A stretch of 45,414 bases of DNA from an uncultured Clostridium sp. (GTDB taxonomy: Bacteria > Bacillota > Clostridia > TANB77 > CAG-508). The notes beneath the pieces were generated by a model. That model was not told where the DNA came from, searched no databases, and saw only the letters and a program-made list of their open reading frames with translations. Below, piece after piece: positions 1 through 7,665 of the stretch; the stretch's first letter is position 1; each line of letters starts with the position of its first letter. The stretch lies in assembly GCA_947061115.1 (NCBI GenBank), contig CAMSMU010000005.1:1-45414 (forward strand), in the 5' to 3' direction. Both the position numbers and the translations under genes were made by a program.

Positions 1-78
1 TATAAATTCCAATTTTAAATTCATAAGAACTGTGTATTTAAATACACAGTTCTTATGAATTTAAAATTGGAATTTATA
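1..78. repeat. Perfect 78-bp palindrome without loop
   Basis: Bases 1-39 are the exact reverse complement of bases 40-78, with no unpaired centre. The palindrome starts four bases beyond the stop codon of the sensor kinase fragment, so a transcript from that gene would fold into a very long hairpin. The middle (ACTGTGTATTTAAATACACAGT region) resembles the terminators elsewhere in this window, but a 39-bp perfect stem is far longer than a terminator needs. Because it lies on the window edge it could also be a fold-back assembly artefact. Confidence 0.8.
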
Positions 79-82
79 TATG

Positions 83-763
83 TTATTTATTCCATATTAA
101 TATTACTTTAAATAAGTCTCCATCTATATGTATTTCAAACTTTCCTCCTTGAAGTTCTGTTAAACTTTTTGCTATAGAAAGCCCTAAACCACTTCCTTCT
201 GTAAATCTTGCTCTATCCCCTCTTACAAATCTTTGTGTTAATTCATCTGATGTTATATTTAGTTTTTCACTTGATACATTTTTTATTTCAAGTTTTATCT
301 TACTTTCTTCATTGGTAATATTAATATATACTCTAGTGTTTTTCATTGAATATTTAGCAACATTGCTAAACAAGTTTTCCATGATTCTATACATATATCT
401 GTTATCTGCTTTTATAATAATATCTGTTTTAGGTATGTCTAATTCTACTTTTAGTTTCTTCTCTTTAAATTTATCTTCAAATTCTCCTGTTATTTGATTT
501 AGTAATTCTTTTAAATTAATATCTTCTATATTTAATTCTACGTTTCCTGAGGAAACTTTTGATGCTTCAATTAAGTCTTCTGTTAACTTTTTTAATCTTT
601 GAGATTTTTGATCCAATATTTTAATATACTCTTTTATTTTTTTATCTTCTATTTTCTCTTCTTTTAATAAATCTACATAGTTGATTATAGAAGTTAAAGG
701 AGTTTTTATATCATGTGATACATTTGTTATTAATTCTGTTTTTAGTCTTTCTGATTTTAGCAT
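83..763 (-). CDS. Sensor histidine kinase, C-terminal catalytic half (frameshifted gene)
   Basis: This is the kinase core of a VanS/PhoR-like sensor. The H-box NVSHDIKTPLT carries the phospho-accepting histidine, followed by the dimerisation helix pair. An N-box (MENLFSNVAKYS) and a glycine-rich ATP-lid motif (EGSGLGLSIAKSL) follow, as in HATPase_c domains. The reading frame is open upstream of the ATG as far as position 829 and encodes the expected linker (ELSLYINDISNGLSEAVEE), so the ATG at 763 is not a natural start and has no ribosome binding site. The transmembrane half lies in another frame at 813-2078. One base too many near 815-832 separates the halves. As written the core would not be translated with its sensor domain. 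The partner regulator is at 2246-2947. Confidence 0.85.
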   Translation of the reverse strand: MLKSERLKTELITNVSHDIKTPLTSIINYVDLLKEEKIEDKKIKEYIKILDQKSQRLKKLTEDLIEASKVSSGNVELNIEDINLKELLNQITGEFEDKFKEKKLKVELDIPKTDIIIKADNRYMYRIMENLFSNVAKYSMKNTRVYINITNEESKIKLEIKNVSSEKLNITSDELTQRFVRGDRARFTEGSGLGLSIAKSLTELQGGKFEIHIDGDLFKVILIWNK

Positions 764-812
764 TTCTTCTACTGCTTCTGAAAGTCCATTTGATATATCA
801 TTTATATATAAA

Positions 813-2078
813 CTAAGCTCTTGTTCCTCTTAAATTTTCTGGATTAATATAAATATCTTTTTCTGCTTTATGTATTTTATCTAATGCTGATTTAATTTCA
901 TTTAGCTTTTTATTATATTCTAGCAATTTATATAATGTCCATGCCCAAAATCCTATTAATACAATGCTAAGTAATGGAAATCCTAATATTATAATTATTC
1001 CTAATAGTACTGATATTACTACAAATCCAATATAATCTATAATAATTTGATTTTGACTTTTACTTTTATCTAAAACTTTATTTCCTGTAGATATTATTTT
1101 ATCCTTTATCTTTTTATATATCATATATATAAGTAGTGTATGTATAAATTCTTTTGCTTTTAATCTTTTTATTGTAGATACTCCTAATACTGCCAGTGAT
1201 ATATATCCTATTAAATACGATGTTTGTATTACTGAAGTTAATAAATTGATAGATATATCAGTTACATTTAAAATAGATTCAATTGCAACTATGCAAAAAC
1301 TGCACATTGTAATTAGAATAATAGCTAATATTTCATATGGAAATTTGTCTATAGAATTTAGTATAATTCCTTCTTTTTTCTTACTATGTCCTATTGACCA
1401 TATTAAATATATTCCTATTATAACTAAAAATATGCTACATATTGGAATTGTTTCCTCTGCACTAGGTGAAGAGTCTTTAAATAAGTCGAATATTAAATTC
1501 TTTATAGCAAAACTATTTGAATATTCAAAAGCAGTTTTATCTAAATAAGTATATATACTGTGGGCACCTAAAGTTGCTAAACCATCTATAGGCAATTCCA
1601 AATACTTAATATTTTCATGATTAATTGCACTTATATTGGTATATACTGTTCCTGTTTCAAAAATCCAGTAAACTTCATTTGTATCAATTGTTTTTATATA
1701 ACTGCTCAAATCACCAAATTGTATATTTGTGTAAATCTCTCCTGTTTCATCACATATAATTATATATTTCACATAACTAGATACCAGATCCCCACTTTCA
1801 ATATTATTTCTAGTATAATATGTGTTTGTGTCTATCTTATTATAGTTATAAATAGTATTTTTATTATTATCTATATTATATGTTTCATATATTATCTTAT
1901 ATAAATAATCATACCCAAAATTTTCTGTTTGAATATATGATTTATCTCCATCATTTAAATATTTATATTCATCTTTAATACTCATATATATAATACTTAA
2001 ACCTAAAACTCCAACTAATATTGGAATTAAAATATATGATATTATCTTTAGTATGCTAGATTTTCTGATTTTTTCCAT
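813..2078 (-). CDS. Sensor histidine kinase, N-terminal membrane half (frameshifted gene)
   Basis: This 421-residue frame holds the sensor part of the kinase whose catalytic core continues at 83-829. A first membrane helix lies at about residues 12-32. An extracytoplasmic domain of about 170 residues follows, rich in Tyr, Asn and Ile. Then come several helices between about residues 210 and 375, so the sensor is polytopic rather than the simple two-helix type. The frame ends NPENLRGTRA and stop, exactly where the linker to the dimerisation helix should begin. Removing a single base, for example one G near 824, would rejoin the frames. The start ATG is preceded by AAAGGA about 13 bases upstream. 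The gene lies 167 bases downstream of the response regulator, with a fold-back element between them. The ligand cannot be predicted. Confidence 0.8.
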   Translation of the reverse strand: MEKIRKSSILKIISYILIPILVGVLGLSIIYMSIKDEYKYLNDGDKSYIQTENFGYDYLYKIIYETYNIDNNKNTIYNYNKIDTNTYYTRNNIESGDLVSSYVKYIIICDETGEIYTNIQFGDLSSYIKTIDTNEVYWIFETGTVYTNISAINHENIKYLELPIDGLATLGAHSIYTYLDKTAFEYSNSFAIKNLIFDLFKDSSPSAEETIPICSIFLVIIGIYLIWSIGHSKKKEGIILNSIDKFPYEILAIILITMCSFCIVAIESILNVTDISINLLTSVIQTSYLIGYISLAVLGVSTIKRLKAKEFIHTLLIYMIYKKIKDKIISTGNKVLDKSKSQNQIIIDYIGFVVISVLLGIIIILGFPLLSIVLIGFWAWTLYKLLEYNKKLNEIKSALDKIHKAEKDIYINPENLRGTRA

Positions 2079-2113
2079 ATCTACTATTATTCCTTTCTAT
2101 AGGTGCAAATCTA

Positions 2114-2235
2114 GTTGAAAAAGAATTAAATTTTGACTAGGAAAACAATTTTGAAATTTATAATACGTACTTAATTGTACGTTGATTAAATTTCAAATGT
2201 AGTTTGACAACGTCAAAATTGTAATTATTTTTCAA
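2114..2235. repeat. Imperfect fold-back element between regulator and kinase
   Basis: Bases 2114-2137 pair imperfectly with 2212-2235 (outer arms around AAATTTTGAC and GTCAAAATT). Inner segments, including TACGTAC at 2164-2170 and GTACGTT at 2178-2184, continue the pairing towards a small TTAATT loop. The whole 122-base spacer is therefore one long imperfect hairpin. It could be a MITE-like insertion or a processing or attenuation structure that sets kinase level relative to regulator level. Confidence 0.6.
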
Positions 2236-2245
2236 TTTCTCTTTC

Positions 2246-2947
2246 CTATTTTATATTTTCCACCTTATACCCTATTCCCCACATTACTTTTAAGTATTTA
2301 GGGTCTTTAGGATTGATTTCTATTTTCTCTCTAATATGTCTAATATGTACAGCAATAATATTTTCTGCTGCTATGCAATTTTCATTCCATACATTTTCAT
2401 AAATTTCTGTAATTGAAAATACTTTGCCTTTATTTTTTAATAGAAATAGTAAAATATTGTATTCTGTTGCTGTAAGTTTTATTTCTTTACCATCAGCAAC
2501 TACTTTTTTTGTACTATCATTTATTATTAATTCTCCTGTCTTATATATTTTATCATCTGAATTTTCAGTATTTATATTTCCCAATTTTACATATCTTCTA
2601 ATGTTTGCATTTACTCTAGCAACTAATTCTAAAGGATTGAAAGGTTTTGTTATATAATCATCTGCTCCTAATTCTAATCCTGCTATTTTATCATAATCCT
2701 CTGATTTAGCTGAAGTTACAATAACAGGTATAGACTTTGTTTTCCTTAATTCTTCTAAGGTTTCTAAACCATCTTTATTTGGCATCATTATATCTAATAT
2801 TATAAGATGGATTTCTTCTGTTTTTAGTAAGTTTAAAGCTTGAATACCATCATATGCCTTTGTAACATTGTATCCTTCCCTTTTTAAATAAATTTCTATC
2901 GCTTTAACTATCTCTTTATCGTCATCAACTATTAAAATATTATACAT
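2246..2947 (-). CDS. OmpR/PhoB-family response regulator
   Basis: This is a DNA-binding response regulator of 233 residues, the usual length. The receiver domain (about 1-120) has the acidic pocket at D8-D10, the phospho-acceptor D52 in LDIMMP, a Ser/Thr switch residue near S79, and K101 in the ITKPF motif. The C-terminal winged helix (about 130-231) shows the trans_reg_C pattern TATEYNILLFLLKNKG and ends MWGIGYKVE. The closest general relatives are VanR-type regulators. It is the first gene of an operon with the split kinase downstream. The start is supported by AAAGGAG 7 bases before the ATG. With the kinase frame broken, this regulator may be unphosphorylated or driven by another kinase. 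Confidence 0.93.
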   Translation of the reverse strand: MYNILIVDDDKEIVKAIEIYLKREGYNVTKAYDGIQALNLLKTEEIHLIILDIMMPNKDGLETLEELRKTKSIPVIVTSAKSEDYDKIAGLELGADDYITKPFNPLELVARVNANIRRYVKLGNINTENSDDKIYKTGELIINDSTKKVVADGKEIKLTATEYNILLFLLKNKGKVFSITEIYENVWNENCIAAENIIAVHIRHIREKIEINPKDPKYLKVMWGIGYKVENIK

Positions 2948-3029
2948 TAATTACTCCTTTTCTATTAATATATTAACACATAAATCTTAATTTTCAAGAT
3001 ATATAATATTAAGATTTTATTAATATAAT

Positions 3030-3185
3030 AAAGTATCAATATAAATTTTCTTGTGCCTTGCTGGTCGTCTCGCAGAAAATATTCTATAATATTTAATACT
3101 AAAAAAATTAATATTCTATATAGTTTTAAAAATTAAGGGCTCGCTCCCAAACTGCGCGTCACTTCAAAATTTATATTGATACTTT
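3030..3185. repeat. Structured element, family R3 copy a, with 20-bp locus-specific inverted ends
   Basis: The ends at 3030-3049 and 3166-3185 are perfect 20-bp inverted repeats. The interior is far more GC-rich than the flanks near both ends (CCTTGCTGGTCGTCTCGCAG at 3056-3075; GGGCTCGCTCCC and CTGCGCGTCACT at 3137-3163) and AT-rich in the middle. The TTGCTG-TCG word near one end and the CTGCGCG...CACT words near the other recur in elements at 12325-12474 and 22716-22879. It fills most of the gap between the divergent regulator and small-protein genes. No ORF is apparent. Confidence 0.65.
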
Positions 3186-3333
3186 TTGATAATATGTAAG
3201 TCCGCGCTGAGAGTTAATATATATTTATTTATTAATTTAACATTTATATGTCATTTTTCAAAAATACTAGACTTTTTACTTTTAATATATTATCATAATA
3301 TTGTTAATTAATTATTTTAGGAGGATAAATCTC

Positions 3334-3666
3334 ATGACAAGAAAAATTATAATCACATTATTATTATGTTTATGTACAATCGGCACTATTGTATGTGCAT
3401 CTAGTGCAAATATGAATCTAACTAGAAATCAAACATCAAATGCAACTACTAACTCTATAGAAAATAATGCAAGTAATGAAAGCAATCAAATTACTAATTC
3501 TATCTCTAATACTGATATGGAAACCAATATAACAAGTGTTAATAATATAAATGATGTAAATAGCTCATCTATTGGTATAAATCAAATTCTTAATATATTT
3601 TTAATAGCTATTGGGCTTATTCTAATACTTTTAGCAATTGCCATTTTAATTAGGCTAAAAAAATAA
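3334..3666 (+). CDS. Small Asn/Ser/Thr-rich secreted or membrane-anchored protein
   Basis: This is a 110-residue protein of unknown function. It starts at the ATG at 3334, chosen because AGGAGG lies at 3319-3324 with a 9-base spacer; the TTG at 3301 encloses that site and is rejected. An N-terminal signal-like helix ends in the AxA-type site VCASSA. The next 50 residues are almost entirely Asn, Thr, Ser, Ile and Glu, a low-complexity extracellular spacer. A hydrophobic helix near the C-terminus (NQILNIFLIAIGLILILLAI) is followed by a short basic tail RLKK. The topology is signal peptide, exposed spacer and one membrane anchor. A terminator follows at 3706-3733. It may be a surface stalk; no domain family was recognised. 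Confidence 0.7.
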   Translation: MTRKIIITLLLCLCTIGTIVCASSANMNLTRNQTSNATTNSIENNASNESNQITNSISNTDMETNITSVNNINDVNSSSIGINQILNIFLIAIGLILILLAIAILIRLKK

Positions 3667-3705
3667 ATTGATTAAAAACAAAAATTTATTTATTGTAAAA
3701 TATAA

Positions 3706-3733
3706 ATGAACAGCTCCAAAAGGAGCTGTTCAT
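3706..3733. terminator. Bidirectional hairpin terminator
   Basis: Stem GAACAGCTCC, loop AAAA, stem GGAGCTGTTC, flanked by A/T tracts on both sides. It lies between the plus-strand gene ending at 3666 and the minus-strand small gene ending at 3762, so it probably serves both. Confidence 0.85.
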
Positions 3734-3761
3734 TATATAATAGTTCGCTTTATAATGTTAA

Positions 3762-3920
3762 TTACTTACTAAAGATACTAAATAAAAGTTTAAGAATACA
3801 AGATACTACTTTGAATATTGGATAAATAAAAATATCTATTATTATAACTATAAATATTGACACCTTTATTCTAATTAGTACACTTATAGTTCTGCTAATT
3901 CTTTTTATTTTCCGTATCAT
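3762..3920 (-). CDS. 52-residue basic, hydrophobic small protein
   Basis: This short gene begins MIRKIKRISRTISVLIRIKV and continues into a hydrophobic stretch (SIFIVIIIDIFIYPIF). It ends near KLLFSIFSK. The start ATG at 3918-3920 is preceded by a perfect AGGAGG with a 6-base spacer, the main reason to accept it. Basic residues cluster in the first 19 positions, then one membrane-spanning helix. A strong terminator lies just beyond the stop. It could be a small membrane peptide or a type I toxin-like protein, but no antitoxin RNA was identified and no family is recognised. Confidence 0.6.
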   Translation of the reverse strand: MIRKIKRISRTISVLIRIKVSIFIVIIIDIFIYPIFKVVSCILKLLFSIFSK

Positions 3921-3972
3921 GTAGCACCTCCTATAATTGATATAGGTATTATAATATCAATTAACATTTTTG

Positions 3973-4440
3973 TCAATTTTGCTGATTTTTAACATATCTT
4001 TCTATTTTTCTTTCTGCATCCTTTTTCTTTATATCTTCTCTTTTGTCATATAATTTTTTTCCTCTACCTACACCTAATTCTAGCTTAACAAAATTATTAC
4101 TAAAATATAATTGTGTTGGAACCAATGTATATCCTTTTAATGTTGTCATTCCTATTAATTTATGTATTTCTGATTTATTTAATAATAATTTTTTTGGTCT
4201 TAATGGATCTTTATTGTATATGTTTCCATGCTCATATGGACTAATATTTAATGAATACACATATATTTCTCCGTTTTTATCAATACTCGCATAACTATCT
4301 TTTAAATTTACTTTTCCACTTCTTATTGATTTTATTTCTGTTCCATATAAAACCATTCCTGATTCTATTTTTTCTAATATTTCATAATTATGATATGCAT
4401 TTGGATTCTTAGCAATTATTCTACTGTCTTTTTTTGGCAT
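3973..4440 (-). CDS. smpB: SsrA-binding protein SmpB
   Basis: SmpB binds tmRNA and delivers it to stalled ribosomes for trans-translation. The 155-residue length is standard. Family signatures are visible throughout: a start like [17 protein letters not shown], the [18 protein letters not shown] segment, the [16 protein letters not shown] region, the TLVPTQLYF strand, and the basic tail starting [22 protein letters not shown] that enters the decoding centre. It lies 12 bases downstream of cwlD in the same direction, so the two are likely cotranscribed. The tmRNA gene itself is not in this window. Confidence 0.97.
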   Translation of the reverse strand: MPKKDSRIIAKNPNAYHNYEILEKIESGMVLYGTEIKSIRSGKVNLKDSYASIDKNGEIYVYSLNISPYEHGNIYNKDPLRPKKLLLNKSEIHKLIGMTTLKGYTLVPTQLYFSNNFVKLELGVGRGKKLYDKREDIKKKDAERKIERYVKNQQN

Positions 4441-4452
4441 TTAAACCTCCTA

Positions 4453-5163
4453 TTATTTCTTGTTATCTTCATTTTCAAAATATTCTTTTATACCATTATA
4501 TATTCCTTCTACAATTTTATCTTGATAACTACTGTTGATCAAGTTACTTCTTTCTAGATCGCTTGATAGAAATCCAGTTTCTACTAAGCAAGATGGCATT
4601 TTAGTATCTCTAATTACTATAAGTTTTTTACTGTCTTTAATTCCTAAATTATTAGCATTAGTAGTTTTTATTATATTTTCTTGTATTGTTTGTGCTAGTA
4701 TCTTACTTTCAGTATCCTTTTCTGGATTATACCATGTTTCTATACCACTTGTAATATTATCATTATCTAACGCATTTTGATGTATACTTACAAAAATATC
4801 AGCTTTTTCTTTATTGGCAATTCTACATCTTTCGCTTAAATATACATTTATATCTGATTCTCTAGTCATTATTACTTTTTTGTATTCTTTTTCCAATTTT
4901 GTTTGTAATTTTTTAGAAATTGCAAGACAAATATCTCTTTCGTAAATGCTATTAAATATACAACCTGGTTCTTCTACTCCTCCATGTCCTGCATCAATTA
5001 CAATACATTTATCTATCTTTTTTACTTTTGTAGCTTGCATAAATATAATAATAACTATTAATATTGGTATTATAAATATAATTAATTTTAACCTATTTAC
5101 TTTTCTTTTTCTAACTTTTTTCTTCATAACGATATATATATCATTATGAATTAGATATGTCAA
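4453..5163 (-). CDS. cwlD: N-acetylmuramoyl-L-alanine amidase, CwlD-like
   Basis: This is a zinc amidase of the Amidase_3 family. An N-terminal basic stretch and one membrane helix (IIFIIPILIVIIIFM) anchor it outside the membrane. Zinc-site motifs appear in order: H in VIDAGHGG, E in IYERDICL, H in SIHQNA, and the catalytic E in CLVETGFLS. Single-domain size and topology match CwlD, which trims stem peptides from spore cortex muramic acid; a vegetative wall role is also possible. The annotated start is the first ATG; an internal ATG at 5127 (MKKKVRKRK) would give a more usual N-terminus, but neither has a strong ribosome binding site. SmpB follows directly. Confidence 0.88.
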   Translation of the reverse strand: MTYLIHNDIYIVMKKKVRKRKVNRLKLIIFIIPILIVIIIFMQATKVKKIDKCIVIDAGHGGVEEPGCIFNSIYERDICLAISKKLQTKLEKEYKKVIMTRESDINVYLSERCRIANKEKADIFVSIHQNALDNDNITSGIETWYNPEKDTESKILAQTIQENIIKTTNANNLGIKDSKKLIVIRDTKMPSCLVETGFLSSDLERSNLINSSYQDKIVEGIYNGIKEYFENEDNKK

Positions 5164-5208
5164 TAATAAATTTTTTAATATTTTCTTACATTTATACTAT
5201 ATATTATT

Positions 5209-5325
5209 AATTTTAGAACGAAGTAGGCATTTATATTTTTGTTAACAAAAATATAAATAGCAAAACGTCCAAAAAAGAAATAATTAGAGTTAATACAAAA
5301 ATTTAGTAGAACGAAAATTTTTGTT
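5209..5325 (+). repeat. Structured element, family R1 copy 1
   Basis: It begins TTTTAGAACGAAGTAGGC and contains a hairpin (ATTTATATTTTTG paired with CAAAAATATAAAT, 5229-5258). A conserved spacer follows (AGCaAAaCGTCC), then a segment with TTAGAGTTAATACAAAAATT and a partner AAATTTTTGTT. The reverse complement of 14310-14440 has the same order of unpaired words but a completely different first stem, so pairing rather than sequence is conserved. This copy appears truncated at its 3' side, where family R2 begins. No protein is encoded convincingly. Confidence 0.7.
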
Positions 5326-5326
5326 A

Positions 5327-5430
5327 TATTATAGGAAAGTTTTTTAAACTTTCTTATAATATAAATTAATGTACACAAATTTTATATAATAAAATTTGGC
5401 ACGCGACCAAATTATGCGGACCTAAAAATA
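5327..5430 (+). repeat. Structured element, family R2 copy 1
   Basis: The element has hairpin 1 (ATTATAGGAAAG / CTTTCTTATAAT), the constant spacer AATGTACA, hairpin 2 (CAAATTTTAT / ATAAAATTTG), then the constant block GGCACGCGA and TTATGCGGACC. The reverse complement of 41869-41963 matches it almost base for base, except that hairpin 1 differs in a compensated way. Immediately upstream is R1 copy 1, so this intergenic region is a composite of two families. Confidence 0.7.
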
Positions 5431-5487
5431 AGATTAAATACATTGCATATGGATAGTCCGTTAAATAAAATAATAACAAAATATATT

Positions 5488-5508
5488 AAGGGCGATTTAT
5501 CGCCCTTT
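5488..5508 (-). terminator. Terminator of the small membrane protein gene at 5518
   Basis: Stem AAGGGCGA, loop TTTA, stem TCGCCCTT, ten bases beyond the stop codon at 5518 on the minus strand. Confidence 0.8.
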
Positions 5509-5517
5509 TACTTTTTA

Positions 5518-5934
5518 CTAATCTCTATCATCATGTTCTTTCATATACCTATAAATTAGGACAATTACTACTATAACAATTATAATTATTATAATCCACA
5601 TCCATACATTTATATCAATACCTAAAAAGTTGCCAGCATTTGCATCTGCTGTTTGAACTGTACTTTCTGATGTATCTGTAATATTTTTTATTCCATTTGC
5701 AGCACCTTGTGCAGTACTTTCAATAGCATTTCCAGCTCCACTTACAACATTTTTAGCTGTATCCCATGTGCCTTCTACAGTATTACCAACAGCATCTCCT
5801 ACATTATCTACAGCATTTCCTACATCTCTTGCTCCATTCTTTATACTATTATCTGCATTTGTAGCTAATACTGCTCCTGAAAATATAGCTAGTATTATGA
5901 AAAGAATACTAATGATCATAATTTTTTTACTCAT
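5518..5934 (-). CDS. Small secreted/membrane protein with amphipathic Ala/Gly/Asn/Val repeats
   Basis: This is a 138-residue protein of unknown function. A signal peptide (SKKIMIISILFIILAIFSGA, ending ...VLATNA) is followed by about 70 residues of repeated short units such as GNAVDNVGDAVGNTVEG and SGAGNAIESTAQGAANG. These have the heptad/undecad character of amphipathic helices (compare LEA- or apolipoprotein-like repeats). A strong membrane helix follows near residues 110-130 (WMWIIIIIIVIVVIVLIYRY) and a short charged tail (MKEHDDRD). AGGAGGAAT-type ribosome binding site precedes the ATG. It resembles stress-induced YtxH/CsbD-like small proteins in composition only. Confidence 0.75.
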   Translation of the reverse strand: MSKKIMIISILFIILAIFSGAVLATNADNSIKNGARDVGNAVDNVGDAVGNTVEGTWDTAKNVVSGAGNAIESTAQGAANGIKNITDTSESTVQTADANAGNFLGIDINVWMWIIIIIIVIVVIVLIYRYMKEHDDRD

Positions 5935-6078
5935 AATATTCCTCCTTAATTAAACTTTGTGAAATCTTTTATTATTATTTGTCTTTTTTTAGAATATTAT
6001 GCATAAAATTATTTTGTCCAATATAAAATAAATATATAATTCAGGATATATTATAACATTGGAATATTTTTCTATTTT

Positions 6079-7008
6079 TTAAATTTTATTACTAGAACAG
6101 AATACATCTCTTATTTTATGTCTTACTGCTTCTTCTATTAAATCTCTTCCTGGTCCTAAATATTTTCTTGGATCAAATTGTTCTGGTGTTTCTGCAAATA
6201 CTTTTCTAATTGCTGCTGTCATTGCTAGTCTTAGGTCTGTATCAACATTTATTTTAGAAACGCCCCTTTTACTTGCCTCATTTAACATCTCATCTGGTAC
6301 ACCTTTTGCACCTGGCATTTGCCCTCCATATTTATTACATATTTCTACATATTCTGGTATTACAGTTGATGCACCATGTAATACTATTGGAACATTTGGC
6401 ATTAAACTTTTTACTTTTTCTAATATATCAAAACGAAGTTTTGCCTCTCCTTTAAATTTATATGCACCATGACTTGTTCCTATTGCTATAGCAAGTGAAT
6501 CGCAACCTGTTCTTTCTACAAATTCTAATGCTTGTTCTGGATTTGTATACATAGCATCATTTTCTGATACATTTACATCATCCTCTACTCCAGCAAGTTT
6601 ACCTAATTCTGCTTCTACTACAACTCCTTTTTTGTGAGCATAGTCTACTACTTTTTTTGTAATTTCAACATTTTGTTCAAAATCATATTTTGAACCATCT
6701 ATCATAACAGATGTATATCCATTATCTATACACATTTTACATGTTTCGAAATCTGGTCCATGATCTAAATGTAGAGCAACAGGTATATCATGTTCTTCTA
6801 ATCCTGCTTCTATCATCTTCTTTAGATATGGTATACGTGCATATTTTATTGCACTTGATGAAGTTTGCAATATTACTGGTGAATTTTCTTCACTTGCTGC
6901 ATCTAATATTGCTTGAACAAATTCCATATTATTTATATTAAATGCTCCTACTGCAAATTTTTCCTCAATTGATTTTTTAAACATCTCTTTTGTCGTTACT
7001 AAAGACAT
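6079..7008 (-). CDS. fba: Class II fructose-1,6-bisphosphate aldolase
   Basis: This zinc-dependent aldolase splits fructose 1,6-bisphosphate into glyceraldehyde 3-phosphate and dihydroxyacetone phosphate. At 309 residues it is of the usual bacterial class II length. The catalytic Asp82 and zinc ligand His83 lie in ALHLDHG. Glu134 lies in VEAELGKLAG. A second zinc His is in GTSHGAYKF and a third in VLHGAST. The phosphate-binding segment INVDTDLR is present near the C-terminus. The start has AAAGGAGG upstream. It appears monocistronic; the phosphofructokinase lies 7.5 kb away. Confidence 0.97.
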   Translation of the reverse strand: MSLVTTKEMFKKSIEEKFAVGAFNINNMEFVQAILDAASEENSPVILQTSSSAIKYARIPYLKKMIEAGLEEHDIPVALHLDHGPDFETCKMCIDNGYTSVMIDGSKYDFEQNVEITKKVVDYAHKKGVVVEAELGKLAGVEDDVNVSENDAMYTNPEQALEFVERTGCDSLAIAIGTSHGAYKFKGEAKLRFDILEKVKSLMPNVPIVLHGASTVIPEYVEICNKYGGQMPGAKGVPDEMLNEASKRGVSKINVDTDLRLAMTAAIRKVFAETPEQFDPRKYLGPGRDLIEEAVRHKIRDVFCSSNKI

Positions 7009-7130
7009 AATAATTACCTCCTTTAATTAGTATGATTGTATATTTAATAATTATTATTGTCAAGAAATATAAAAATTATTTTATTTGATTTAATCTGTAA
7101 AATGTAAATATTTTATATTATTATATAAAA

Positions 7131-7157
7131 AATCAACCCTATTTATTAGGATTGATT
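7131..7157 (-). terminator. Terminator of the membrane protein gene at 7186
   Basis: On the minus strand AATCAATCC pairs with GGTTGATT (one bulge) and is followed by a run of six T. It lies about 30 bases beyond the stop codon. Confidence 0.8.
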
Positions 7158-7185
7158 AAAATTTTCGAAAATCTTATATATTTTA

Positions 7186-7566
7186 CTATACTTTTTTCCA
7201 AAGTACATCTAAGCCATCTTTTTCAATAATTTTTTCATCTTTTTTATCTGATTTAACAGATTTCTTTCCTGATTTTAATTTTTTGTCAGCTTCTATTTGT
7301 ATTTTATCCAACCATAAAAACATTAAGAATGAAACAAATATAAATATTTCATCTACTGCTATAGATACAGCATATGATACTAATTCAGTTGTATCTGTTA
7401 ATGCAGATAATTCTATTGTGTGACCTACTAATATAGCTAAAAATACTAATAATACTATACATGGTATTGTATTTTTCTTATATTGTTGAGCAAGAAACCC
7501 ACATAATAGAACTAATACAAGTGCTACTACAATATATAGTGGATTAGAAAAATTAATAATTGGCAT
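7186..7566 (-). CDS. Conserved small integral membrane protein, unknown function
   Basis: The 126-residue protein starts at the ATG at 7564-7566 (MPIINFSNPLYIVV), which has AAAGGAGG with an 8-base spacer. A longer frame to 7626 has no such site. Three hydrophobic helices are visible (about residues 10-28, 35-55, 65-88), followed by a Lys-rich cytoplasmic tail with GKKSVKSDKKDEK. No catalytic motif was recognised. It lies between the aldolase and glmM with its own terminator. Confidence 0.8.
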   Translation of the reverse strand: MPIINFSNPLYIVVALVLVLLCGFLAQQYKKNTIPCIVLLVFLAILVGHTIELSALTDTTELVSYAVSIAVDEIFIFVSFLMFLWLDKIQIEADKKLKSGKKSVKSDKKDEKIIEKDGLDVLWKKV

Positions 7567-7665
7567 AACTATTTCCTCCTTTGTTTTAATTTTCTTTATA
7601 ATATAACAATATAATTGTTTTTTCAATATATTTTATATTAAGTTTATATTACAATTATATGACTT

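Noticed and set aside
3762..3920. Type I toxin-antitoxin locus
   Set aside because: The small peptide fits loosely, but no antisense RNA promoter was identified, so the label is not supported.
5175..5378. 67-codon minus-strand frame
   Set aside because: It runs through the R1 hairpins and has no ribosome binding site; the composition follows the repeat, not a protein.
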